From Magnetospira sp. QH-2 (lineage in GTDB: Bacteria; Pseudomonadota; Alphaproteobacteria; Rhodospirillales; Magnetospiraceae): a stretch of DNA of 64,000 bases. Of the stretch, positions 42,439 through 54,100 are shown piece by piece (position 1 is the first letter of the stretch; every line of letters begins with the position of its first letter). A model generated the notes under the pieces. That model ran no database searches, was not told where the DNA came from, and was given only the letters and a program-made list of their open reading frames with translations. The DNA lies in contig NZ_FO538765.1 of NCBI RefSeq assembly GCF_000968135.1, positions 2,988,001 through 3,052,000 on the forward strand, read 5' to 3'. The position numbers and the translations under genes are program-made.

Positions 42439-45400
42439 TTAGAACACCTGGATGTCGTCGGCGGTCAGGATCACCGCGCCACCGGTTCCAGATTGGATAG
42501 TGGCAATCTGGGAATAGGACCCCACGAGATTGGTATCGGTCTCCGCATACCACAGCTCGCCAACCGCCGTGTCCCCCGCATGGGTTAAGAACAGGAACAC
42601 CGGATTGCTGGTATCTGTGTCCCCGGCCCCGTTCAGCACGGAAACGGCGTTGTTCAGGTAATTGATGGTCCCGGTGGCGGTGGTGAAGTTGACGCTTCCG
42701 GCATCGAAGAAGTTGCCCTGAACTCCGTCGATGGTGGCGCCGATGGTCGTCAAGGCGCTGGAACCACCAAGAGCCAGATTGGCATCACCCAACGGATCGT
42801 AGAAGCGGAACAGGTCCCCAACGCCCCCAACGCCAAAGTCTTCGATGGTGTCCCCCCCTTCGTTGACCAAGTCATCCAGGACATAAACGAAGATGTCGCT
42901 GTCCGCCCCACCGCTTATGGAGTCGCTACCATAACCACCATGGATCAGGTCGTTTCCGCCGCCGCCGGATAGGATATCCACCCCATCGTCGCCGAACAGA
43001 ATGTCGTTGCCGTTGCCCCCGGACAGGGTGTCGTTGCCGTCCCGGCCATGATACTGGTCATTGAGCACGGTGCCGGTGAACACATCATCCAACCCATCGT
43101 CGCCCGCCTGGATCTCGCCATCGGCATTGCTGTTGGCGATGAAGATGGAGTCAGAGGCAAAGACACCGCCATCCCCATCCATATTCAGGCTGGTGATTTC
43201 ATCAAAACCCTGCGATCCATTGGCCTGCGCGGGGTTGTAGCTTTCCGTATAGAGCAGATGGCCCGTTCCCGACGCATCTTCATAGTGCAGGAACACCGGG
43301 CGGTAATCCCATGTCGCGGTTCCGGCATTGACGAAGCTGCGCAAGCCGTCCATGGCCGCCTGCGACGTGGTGAAAGCAGCCGAACCCCAGGCATTGCCGC
43401 CCCACATGGACTGGCTGATGGTGAGATCGTCTACCGAACCGTAAGCCATGGCCCCGTGCAACTGGTCGGTCCGAACGCCAATCACGTCGTCCATGGCATT
43501 GAAGTCGAGGATCGTGTCCCCGCCCTCGGCAGCATCGAAACTCAAGCCGCTCAGGGCGTAACCAAAGATATCCTCTCCGGCACCGCCGACCAAAACGTCC
43601 GCGCCATTGGAACCATAGAGTTGATCGTCCCCGTCCAGACCCACCAGGGTATCCGTCCCGACTCCCCCAGCCAGCAGGTCGGAACCGCTGGTGGCACCGG
43701 CCCCCACGGCATCAAAAGCCAGGGCGGCGGGCGTGGTGGAGATATCATCGAACATCAAGGTTTCGATACCCGTGATTACATCAATGCCGTCGGCCCCATA
43801 GACCGTATAGACCGACTGCGCGCCGCCGGTGCCTTCGACGACCACATAGTCTTCACTGTTACCGCTGAAGACCACCGTATCGCTGCCCACATCGCCGGAC
43901 CCTGTCCCTTCGTTATAACCATAGATCGTATCGTTGCCCGCGCCGCCGATTAGCATGTCGTCGCCATCGGAGCCGACCAGGGTGTCGTTGCCCGTGCCGC
44001 CGTCCAAAATGTCGTCGCCTGCTTTGCCTTCAAGTTTGTCAGCCCCGGCCCCGCCGAGCATGAAGTCCGCATCACCGCCGCCGACCAGACGATCATTGTC
44101 GTCGCCACCGTCAAGGATATTGTTGCCCGATCCGCCGAACAGGGTGTCATCTCCAGCCCCGCCGGAAACCATGTCGTCGCCAAACTCGCCGTGCAGATTG
44201 TCGTTGCCTGCCTCTCCGAAGATGGTGTCATCGCCCAGGCCTCCATGATAGTCATCATTGATGCCAACGGTATCGGTGTAGACGATTCCAGGTTCGGTGA
44301 TGAAAATATCAGACGCCGAAAGAGTGGGCTCCCCTTCAAGCGTTGCCACCAGATTGTACGAGGTCGCACTATTCGCCGCGCCATCCGCATAGTAGAGATG
44401 GCCATTCGCTCCATCGGTATAATAGAGGAATACCGGAAGCCCAGCGTTATTGGCCAGCATATCCGACAGATTGGAGAAGATCGTTTGTTGGAATGACCCT
44501 TCGAAGGTATAGGAGCCCGTCGGATAGCCGGAACTGGTCGCTAGAGTATAGGTCGCCGGTCCAACCATCATATAGGACCCGGATTGTGTGAGCGTGTAGA
44601 GCTCGACCGTCGTATAGCCCACCGAATAAGACTGAGCGAGCGCATTGCCAAGAGCCGCCGAGAAGCTCACCGCTGGACCGGCAAGAATGACATTGCCCGA
44701 AACGTTCCCTTCATAGGGCATCACCGTCAAGCTGTTGAGGAACGGTTGGCTGCCGGCCAACGAGAAGTTCCCGCCGTTGCTCACTTCCAAGCGGATCTGA
44801 TCGGACCCGGCGACGAAATCAGTGATCGAGTCGCCGACTTGACCATTGCCCAGCAATTCCTCTTCCACGTAATGGAAGATATCGGCGCCGCTGCCACCGG
44901 TCAGGATGTCAGCACCTTCCTTGCCGTCGATGACGTCGTTCCCCGCAAAGGCATTGATGGAGTCGACGCCCGAAGTTCCGTCGATCACGTCATCGCCCGA
45001 GGTTCCGTTGGTCCCGATTCCCAGGATGTCCAGCGCCTGATCGACCTTCAAGGTCACCGTCGCGCCGCCGGTTTCGGTGCCTTCATAGATGCTGTGCAGC
45101 CGTCCGTTAAGGGTGACGGTATTACCCGTGTCGGTCCATTCGTTTTCCGCCAGCATGACAGAGGCCCCGGCGTCGCCATTGTGGCTGGTCACGACCAGGA
45201 TCCCACCGGCAACTCCCAGGCTGGCCGCCACCAGATCGGCGGTCAGGCCGCTATTGCCGCCCTGTCCGGTCAGATCGCGGACGCCGTAGAGAGTGGCGCC
45301 GGTGGATATGGCAATTTCTTCCACGCCGGAAACCGTCGCCCATTGCGCCTGGCCATCGTTTCCTTGAAGACCCAGATCGCCGCTCCACAGGGACACCACG

Positions 45401-46287
45401 TCGGTTCCCGCGCCGCCGTCGATCTCGTCGTCACCATCGGCATAGATCGTGTCATCGCCGATACCGCCCTGGATCCAGTCGGCCCCGTCGCCGCCGTCCA
45501 AGGTATCGTTGCCCAAGCCGCCGAGCAGCACGTCATCCATGCTGCCGCCGGTCATGTCATCGTCGCCATCAAATCCAACCACCAGGCTAGGTGACGCGCC
45601 GGTACCGTTGAGGGTATTAGCCAGATCATCGCCATAGACCAGATCATAGGTCCCGTCGTCGAAAGCCAGCTTCTCAATACCGGTTAGCACGTCGGTGCCA
45701 TCGGCGCCCGTGACGGTGAAATAGCCGCTTCCCTCGGCAAAAGCATAGTCTTCCAGGTTTCCGGAAAACACCGCCGTATCGGTGCCAGTGCCGCCGTCGA
45801 TGGCGTCGTTTCCAGCGCCGCCGGTGATCGTGTCGTTGCCGACGCCGCCGTCGATCAAAGCATCGCCCACGGAGGAACCGACGATGACATCGCCGCCGCC
45901 ACCGCCATAAATACCACTGACGTTGGTCCAGGTGGTCACGGAGGAGAAGTCGAGTGTATTGGCACCGGCATCGCCGCTGAGGGCAAATCCGGACCCATCA
46001 ATCGTCTCCACGCTGGTGGGCGCGAAATGAGCCATGTAGAGGGTGGTGCCGGTGTCGTTGCGCAGGGTATCGGTCCCCAATCCGCCATCGAACACATCGC
46101 CCGCCTCGATATTGGCCGTCACCGCGAAGACATCGTCACCGTCCCCACCATAGAGGCTGTCGTAGCCCGTATAGCCGGTCAGGGTATCGGCGCCATCATT
46201 GCCATAGATCGTATCACTGCCCACCCCGCCATTGATCAGCGGATCGGCAAAGTCAGAGCCGTAAATGATGTCTGCCCCGCCATCGCC
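42439..46287 (-). pseudogene. Giant RTX protein, C-terminal part after the internal stop
   Basis: 1,282 codons that continue the 46288-56067 gene in the same frame, immediately after a TAA (46288-46290). It opens with the last 381-bp repeat, then long runs of GGxGxD-type RTX nonapeptides (for example GNDTLSGGNGNDILFGDDGVD) interleaved with beta-rich inserts. The C-terminus (YSQIATIQSGTGGAVILTADDIQVF) has the hydrophobic, Asp-containing end usual for type I secretion signals. If the TAA is real, this half would need reinitiation (a GTG at 46224 is the nearest start) and the upstream half would lose its secretion signal. If the TAA is a sequencing or assembly error, the two form one gene. Confidence 0.75.
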
Positions 46288-48127
46288 TTATTTTTCTGCC
46301 ACCCCCGCCCAGGTGGTCACACCGGAGAAGTCGAGTGTATTGGCACCGGCATCGCCGCTGAGGGCAAATCCGGACCCATCAATCGTCTCCACGCTGGTGG
46401 GCGCGAAATGAGCCATGTAGAGGGTGGTGCCGGTGTCGTTGCGCAGGGTATCGGTCCCCAATCCGCCATCGAACACATCGCCCGCCTCGATATTGGCCGT
46501 CACCGCGAAGACATCGTCACCGTCCCCACCATAGAGGCTGTCGTAGCCCGTATAGCCGGTCAGGGTATCGGCGCCATCATTGCCATAGATCGTATCACTG
46601 CCCACCCCGCCATTGATCAGCGGATCGGCAAAGTCAGAGCCGTAAATGATGTCTGCCCCGCCATCGCCATAAATGCCTGCAACGTTGGTCCAGGTGGTCA
46701 CACCGGAGAAGTCGAGTGTATTGGCACCGGCATCGCCGCTGAGGGCAAATCCGGACCCATCAATCGTCTCCACGCTGGTGGGCGCGAAATGAGCCATGTA
46801 GAGGGTGGTGCCGGTGTCGTTGCGCAGGGTATCGGTCCCCAATCCGCCATCGAACACATCGCCCGCCTCGATATTGGCCGTCACCGCGAAGACATCGTCT
46901 CTGTCTGCACCATACAGGCTGTCGTAGCCGGGGGAGCCGAAAAAAATATCGGAGCCATCATTGCCATAGATCGTATCATTGCCCACCCCGCCATTGATCA
47001 GCGGATCGGCAAAGTCAGAGCCGTAAATGATATCGGCCCCGCCATCGCCATAAATGCCTGTAACGTTGGTCCAGGTGGTCATCCCAGAGAAATCGAGGGT
47101 ATTGGCAGCGCCATCGCCACTCAAGGCAAAGCAGGAGCCGTCGATCTTTTCCACGCCGGTGGGCGCGAAACGAGCCATGTAGAGGGTGGTGCCGGTGTCG
47201 TTGCGCAGGATATCAGTGTCCGATCCGCCATCGAAAACATCGCCGACTTCGATATTGGCCGTCACGGCGAACACATCGTCACCGTCCCCACCATAGAGAG
47301 TGTCGTAGCCCGAGTAGCCGGTCAGGGTATCGGAGCCACCATTGCCATAGATCGTGTCATTGCCCACCCCGCCATTGATCAGCGGATCGGCAAAGTCAGA
47401 GCCGTAAATGATATCGGCCCCGCCATCGCCATAGATCGCTGTCACATTGGTCCAGGTGGTAATCCCAGAAAAATCGAGGGTATTGGCAGCGCCATCGCCA
47501 CTCAAGGCCTGGAAGTTGCCGTCGATCTCTTCCACACCCGTCGGCGCGAAACCTGCCATGTAGAGGGTGGTGCCGGTATCGTTGCGCAGGATGTCATGGT
47601 CCGCGCCACCATCGAAAACATCGCCGATTTCTATGTTCGCCGTCACGGCAAACACGTCATTCCCGGCGCCGCCGTAGAGAGTGTCATAGCCCGAGTAGCC
47701 GGTCAGCGTATCGGCTCCGCCATTGCCAAAGATCGTATCGTTGCCAACGCCGCCATCGATGACCGGGTCGGCGGCATCAGACCCGATAATCAGATCAGCT
47801 CCGCCGTTCCCATAGATGCCCGCGACGTTGGTCCAGGTGGTAATGCCGGAGAAATCGAGTGTATTGCCAGCGCCATCGCCACTGAAGGATTGGGAACCGC
47901 CGTCGATTTCTTCCACATCGGTGGCGGAGAATCCGGCGGCCCACATCGTCTGGCCCATGTCGTTGCGCAGCACGTCATGCCCCGCGCCACCATCGAAAAC
48001 ATCGCCGCTCTCGATGCTACTGGTCACGGCGAACACATCATCGCCATCGCCGCCATAGAGCTGATCCACACCGCTATGGCCGGTGAGGGTATCGGCCCCG
48101 CCATTGCCGTAAAGAATATCGTTGCCG
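45841..48127 (-). repeat. Six tandem 381-bp (127-residue) repeats in the RTX gene
   Basis: Equivalent bases recur at 45960, 46341, 46722, 47103, 47484 and 47865, exactly 381 bp apart. Each unit encodes NDTIYGN.G.DTLTGY.GYD.LYGG..DDVFAV, DVFDGG, LRND.G.T, A..FAPT.VE.IDG, LDFS..TTWTNV.GIYG.GGADIIYGSDFADP. The three leftmost (C-terminal) units are nearly identical at DNA level, so the array has expanded recently; the premature stop lies in one of them. Confidence 0.92.
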
Positions 48128-51100
48128 GTCCCACCGTTGAGCACGTCGTTACCGTCAGCCGAAACGAGGCTGACCGAGTCGAGACCGACAGTCTCGTTGC
48201 CGTAGACGAAGTCAGAGGAGAATCGGACTTCCGTCACATCGGCCAGGACCGCCGCGATCTCGTCTTGAGTGGCGGGATGATCACCATCGAGCACCCAGCC
48301 CTCCAGGTCATCCAATGTCAGGTCATAGGTGGTCCAGGCAGCGGCCGGGGACGCAATACTTAATGTCAAGGTGCCCGCCGTGGAAACGATGGTCACCACC
48401 GGCTGACCGCCATCGTTCAAATCGGACTTCATGGCGAAGGTCAGTTGCCCACCCAGGAAGCCGCCCAAGTCGCCGGACAAAGCCACGGGAGCCAGGAATT
48501 GAGGCGTGGATGTACCTGTATCCACGATCTTTAAGTAGCCCCCGCCATCAGCGCCACCGCTGCCCATGTACAAAACGGGAGACGATTGGCCGTCCGTTGA
48601 GACCCAGCCTTCCGCATCGGCGTCAAATCCGAAGTCGAGGCTGCCATCACCCACAAGAACGTCGCTACCAGAATAGCCAAAGATCACATCGTCACCGGCC
48701 AGACCGCTCAGGCTACTGGCTGCGCCGCTGCCATTCATGGAATCATCGCCAGCCGATCCGAAGTCGGAATCGCCCCAGATGGTCTGTCCGGCCAAGTAGC
48801 TGGACATGGAACCATCGGCAAATTCGAACACTTCCACGCCGTTGATGTAGTCGGTGCCATTGGTACCGGACACCGTATAGGTCCCGTGGGTGGCGGAAAT
48901 GACGTAATCGGCCCGGTTTCCGCTGAACACGGCGGTATCGGTTCCTTCGTCGCCATAGAGAAGATCGTTACCGGCAACAGGGGTGCTTTCGGTATATGCG
49001 AACACCGCGCCCTGCTGGCTATCAACGTAACCCGCGCCGACCACCAACTGCCCTTCGGCATAGGCCATGCTTTGGCCAAAGCCATCGCCACCGTCCGCCG
49101 CGTCGCGTTCGACCCGGTTGGTTTCGACCCAGGTGCCGCCTTGGTTCTCGAACATATAGACAGTGCCGCCATTGGCCACACCGCTTTCGGTTTCATTGCC
49201 CGGTGCGGTTACAACTACAACCCCGTTGCTGATGGATACATCGAAACCGAACTGGTCCGAGCCATCCGTATCACTGGCGGTGATCTCACCACTGTATTGC
49301 CAAGATCCGCCGACCCGCTCAAACACATACACCGCGCCACCGCCGGAAGCATCCCGGGAACTGGTGACCAGGAGATCGCCTTCGATGGCCAGGGCCTCGC
49401 CGAACTCATCGCTGCTGACCCGGCTCCCGGCCGGAATCATGTCGTGCAGACGCGCGGTCTCGGACCATGTGCCCCCGGACAGCTCGAACACATAGGCTTC
49501 GCCTTGCCCACCGTGGTTACCGAAGTTGCTGACCACGACCGTGTCGCCGTCCACTTCCACGTAGCCGCCGAAATAGTCATTGGAGCTGACCTGTGGATTA
49601 ACCAGGATGCTCTGATTCCAGTTGGTCCCGTCGAAGTCGTAAACATAGGCTTGGCCGGACCAGAATCCGGTTCCGTCGCCGCCGGCGCCGACCACCACGC
49701 GAGGCTGTCCACCCGCTGCGGCATCCGAATCAATGGCCACGCTGGAGCCGAAAATATCCTCGTAAGAAGGCGTTTCCGGAGACGAAGCCTGCAACGAGGT
49801 TGCCAAGTTCCAAGAACCGTTTTCGTAATGGTATACGTGCGCCGCCCCTTGGCGATAGGTGCCATACCATTCGTTGTTTAAGAAGTTGCCGTGCTGCTGT
49901 TCACCCACCACGGCCCAATCGCCATTGATGGAAACCGAACTGCCGAACTGGTGGTGGACGTTGCCCAATCCAAGGTTGGGCGCGGTCAGGGCCGCTTCCT
50001 GAACCCATTGGGTGCCGTCGAACGAATAGATAAAGGCCTGGCCCGCATCCGTGTCGCTACCCACGTCGTCAAAGGCCGCACTGGCGATAAACCGGGCGCC
50101 ATCCGCATCGATGAGCCCCGGCGCGCCCAATCCGCCAAAGCGGTCGGGAACATCCACCACCCCGGAAATGTTCAAATTGATCCCATCGGAAGCCTGAATC
50201 ATGGACTCCTGGAGCCCGAAGTCTCGGCTGTCACCGATCAGGGTATCGTTGCCCGCACCGCCTCGCAGCACATCATTGCCACCCATGCCAATGAGCACGT
50301 TGTCGCCGGAATTGCCGGTGATCGCATCCACGTAGTCAGAGCCTTCGACATTCTCGAAGTCCTTGATATCGTTGGACTGGCCCCAGCCATCGGTGAAGTT
50401 GCCGTATCCCCAGGTGCCGTCCTCGGCCAGGGTGACCGAACCTCCCGAGCCGGTGTCGCTGGCGATGGCCAGGGTATCGATGCCCGTGCCGCCGTCCATG
50501 ACATCGTTGCCTTCGTCACCCATCAGATAGTCGTCGCCGGTGCCACCGGTCATGGTGTCAGCACCCGCGCCGCCATACAATGCGTCATCGTCGGCGCCAC
50601 CGTCCATCTGGTCGGCTCCGTCCAGGCCTTCGAGGGCATCATTGCCGCCCAGACCCGTGATGACATCATCGGCATTGCTGCCACTGAGATCGTCGGGGCC
50701 GCTGGTTCCGGTCAGGGTCAGACCGATCGCCGTGAGAGCAAAGGTCGCGGACGAACTGGTGCCCAGATCCGGATCGCTCACGGTGACGATAAAACTGTCA
50801 TCTATCCCGAATTCACTGTTGTAGGTCAGCAGACCCGCCTCGATATCGGCCTGCGTGAAGCTCTCGCCAAAGGCAAGGGCCACGCCGTCGAGCATCAAGT
50901 CGCCTTCCGGCGCGCTGTTCAGGGTATAGGTCAGATCCGCCGCGCCATGATCAGCGTCGGCGGCGTTCAGCATGGCGGCCGTCACGGTGACGTCCGTTCC
51001 CGGCACATAGGTCGTGCCGGTATTGATGGTGACTTCGGGCAGATCGTTGGTGCCGTATATTTCGATGATCGCCGACTGAGATACCACGCCGCCATTGCCG

Positions 51101-54100
51101 TCGAGGACGTCATAGGTGAAGCTCAGGGTCTCCACCTCGGAATCACCCAGATAGTCGTACAGGTCCGTATCGATGGTCAGAAGATTGCCAACCATCGTGG
51201 CGCCGACATCATTGCCGGAATTGAGAACCACACTGCCGCCGTCGACGGTCAGTGTATCGCCTTCCAGGTCGCTCACGCCGTCTGTCAGGTCATAGGTGCG
51301 TGGTCCGGTATCCTCCGTTTCCATGCCGTCGATGGCATAGTCGATGGTCGGAGCATCGTTGCTGCCGATGATGGTGACGGTCGCCGTTTGCGGGGTCGAT
51401 CCACCTTGGCCGTCCTCGATGTCGTAGTTGACGGTGATGACCTCCTGGTCGCCGTCCCCCAAGGACTGATAGGCATCGGCGTCGATGGTCAGCAGGGAGC
51501 CGATGATGGACAAGCCGGAAGCATCGCCCGTGGTCGCCACATTGGCCACGCTCAAAGTGCCGCCATCGGGATCGCTGGATCCGTTCAGCAAATCGATATC
51601 GTAGCTGCCGCTGTCTTCCAAGCGCGTGGTGCTCAACGGGGAGCCGACTACCGGGTTATCGATGACCTCGGCCACGTCGATGGTGATGACCTCGGTATCG
51701 CTGTTGCCCGTGTCATCGGTCACGGTGACAGTGAAGAAGTCCTGCCCGAAGAAATTCTCATTGGGGATGTAGTTGAAGCTGCCGTCCGAATTGAGCGTAA
51801 CCGTCCCGTTGAACGGCCCGTTGTCGCCTTGGCCACCGCTGAATGTCAGCGTAGGATCGGCGGTGTTGTCAATGGCCCCGATCTGGCCGCTCAGGCTGCC
51901 ATCCTCATCCATGGTCACGGTTGTCGCATAGGTCTGCGCGTCAATTTCCACGCCAAGGATGGTCGGCGCCGCATCCAGCCCACTTTGCTGAATGGCCGTT
52001 TCCACCTTCAGGGTGACCGTATAGGCCCCGTTAACCGCTTCGTACACATTGAAGTCGCGACCGCTCAGAGTCACCTGCCCGGTAAGGGTCCAATCGTTGG
52101 CATCGCCGCCTTGGCCGAGGACGACCTGATCGTCTGCACCGCCTTGGATGATCAAGGTTCCGCTCGGGCTGCCGGTCGCGGCCGCCACGTCCCCCGGGCT
52201 GGTCAGGGATACCGTGGCCCCGGCTGTCTGATCCAGATCCACCATTTCGATCTGGGAAATTTCCCCGCCAAGACGCGCGGCACTCAGATCCAACATGGTT
52301 TCCGCACCGGTCACCAGGGTGTCAAAGCCCGCGCCGCCAATAATGGTGTCGGTGCCGAGGCCCCCCTCGATGATGTTGTCGTTGCCATCGCCGACCAGGA
52401 CATCGTTAAAGGACGTGCCGGTGAGATTTTCGATATTCGCCAGTGTATCGAAACCGTCGTCACCATTGTCGGCGGTTCCGGCTCCGAGGTCCGCATGGAC
52501 GCTGTCGTTGGCGGCGGAGTAATCTGCCGTATCGTTGCCCGCGCCACCGTCCAGATGATCGTCGCCGCCTAGGCCGATCAGAACATCGTCGCCCGCGCCG
52601 CCAAGGAGGGTCTCCGAATTGCTGGTCCCGATGATGGTTCCGTCACCCTCGATCACCAAGTCCAACTCACTGGCAAGCATGGTATCCAATCCGAATTGGA
52701 ACTGCTCGACACCGGTGACAATGTCGACACCGTCGCTGCCGACGGTATCCGTCACATGATAGATACCTTGGTCATCGGCCCAGACCGAATAATCGCTCAC
52801 CGAACCGGAGAACACCGCCGTATCGAAACCAGTACCGCCATCAAGGGTATCGTTTCCCGCGCCACCTTTCAGGATATCGTCACCCGCATTGCCTTGCAGA
52901 TCATCGTCGCCGCCCTTGCCCTGCAACTGGTTGTTGTCACTGTTGCCGGTGAGGCTGTCGTCGTCTTGGCTGCCGACCGCGCTCTCGATGCTGATCAAAG
53001 TGTCGGTGGCCCCGCCCGCATCAATGGCAAACCCGTTTTCCAGATCGATGCTGACTCCGCCTGGGGTGTCGTCCCACTGATAATCGATGGTATCGATGCC
53101 GCCGCCGCCATCCACGATGTCAGTGCCCTGATAGGCATAGATCAGGTTGTTGTTGCTGTCGCCGGTCAGGGTGTCGTCATAGCTGGTGCCGCCAATGACT
53201 TCAAAATTGCTCAGGCTGTCGGTACCGCCAAATTCGTCGATGGCGATCCCCGTCGCGAGGTTGACGCTCACTCCGATGCCGCCGTCATCCGAGTAGTAGA
53301 CTTGATCCCAGTTGCCAGCCCGACCATTCAGGATGTCGTTGCCCGCACCACCGGAAAGGATATCTCCATTGGCTCCACCCGTGAGGTCGGTGCCAAGAAT
53401 GGTATCGTCATAAGCCGAGCCGTAGACCCATTTGAAATGGTTGACCGCATCATGGTTGCCCCAGCCATCGGTGGCAGAGCCACTAACCAGATTGACGCTC
53501 ACCCCGTTGGGGTCGTTGCTGAAATCCAGCAGGTTGTCACCAGATCCGCCATGCATGACATCATCGCCAGGAGAACTGTGGATGATATCGAAGCCGCCCA
53601 GGCCCTGAATGTCGTCGGAACCGGCCGTGCCGAATAGTTCATCGTTGCCGCTGGTACCTTGAATAAGGCCTCCGGCGAAACTGCCGACCGCGAAATCGCC
53701 CTCGTTGAAGCGGACGGTTTCCACGTCGATCACCGTATCGACCCCATTCTCGGAGATGTCGGCTACCGTCAAGGTGCCGTTGCTGTAGGTAAAGCTATAG
53801 TCGCTGAAACTGCCATCAAAGATAGCCAAGTCGTTTCCGTCACCGCCGTTCAACAGGTCGCTACCGGCGCCCCCCCGCAAGATATCATTGCCCGCGCCGC
53901 CAAATAGCTGATCGTTGCCGCCCAGACCGCTAATATCGTCATTGCCGCCGCGGCCATTGATCACGTCGACCGTGCCCATGCCTTGGAGGTCACCGACGAG
54001 AACCTGATCCGCCGGGGTGCCGCGCAAGGCGGCTTCTTCGGCCAGGAAATCGCCCCGGCCCTGGAGGGCCCCGAAGCCCTGTCCACCGCGCGCGGCGGAG

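Noticed and set aside
45841-48127. Regular spacing of repeats resembling a CRISPR array
   Set aside because: Units are 381 bp, in frame, and code for RTX protein; there are no short repeats with unique spacers and no cas genes.
46027-48363. Very long open frame on the plus strand opposite the RTX repeats (778 codons), with similar ones at 49891-52572 and 44584-45594
   Set aside because: These are antisense shadows of GGxGxD-coding DNA, whose codon pattern keeps the opposite strand free of stops. They carry no domain and repeat with the 381-bp unit.
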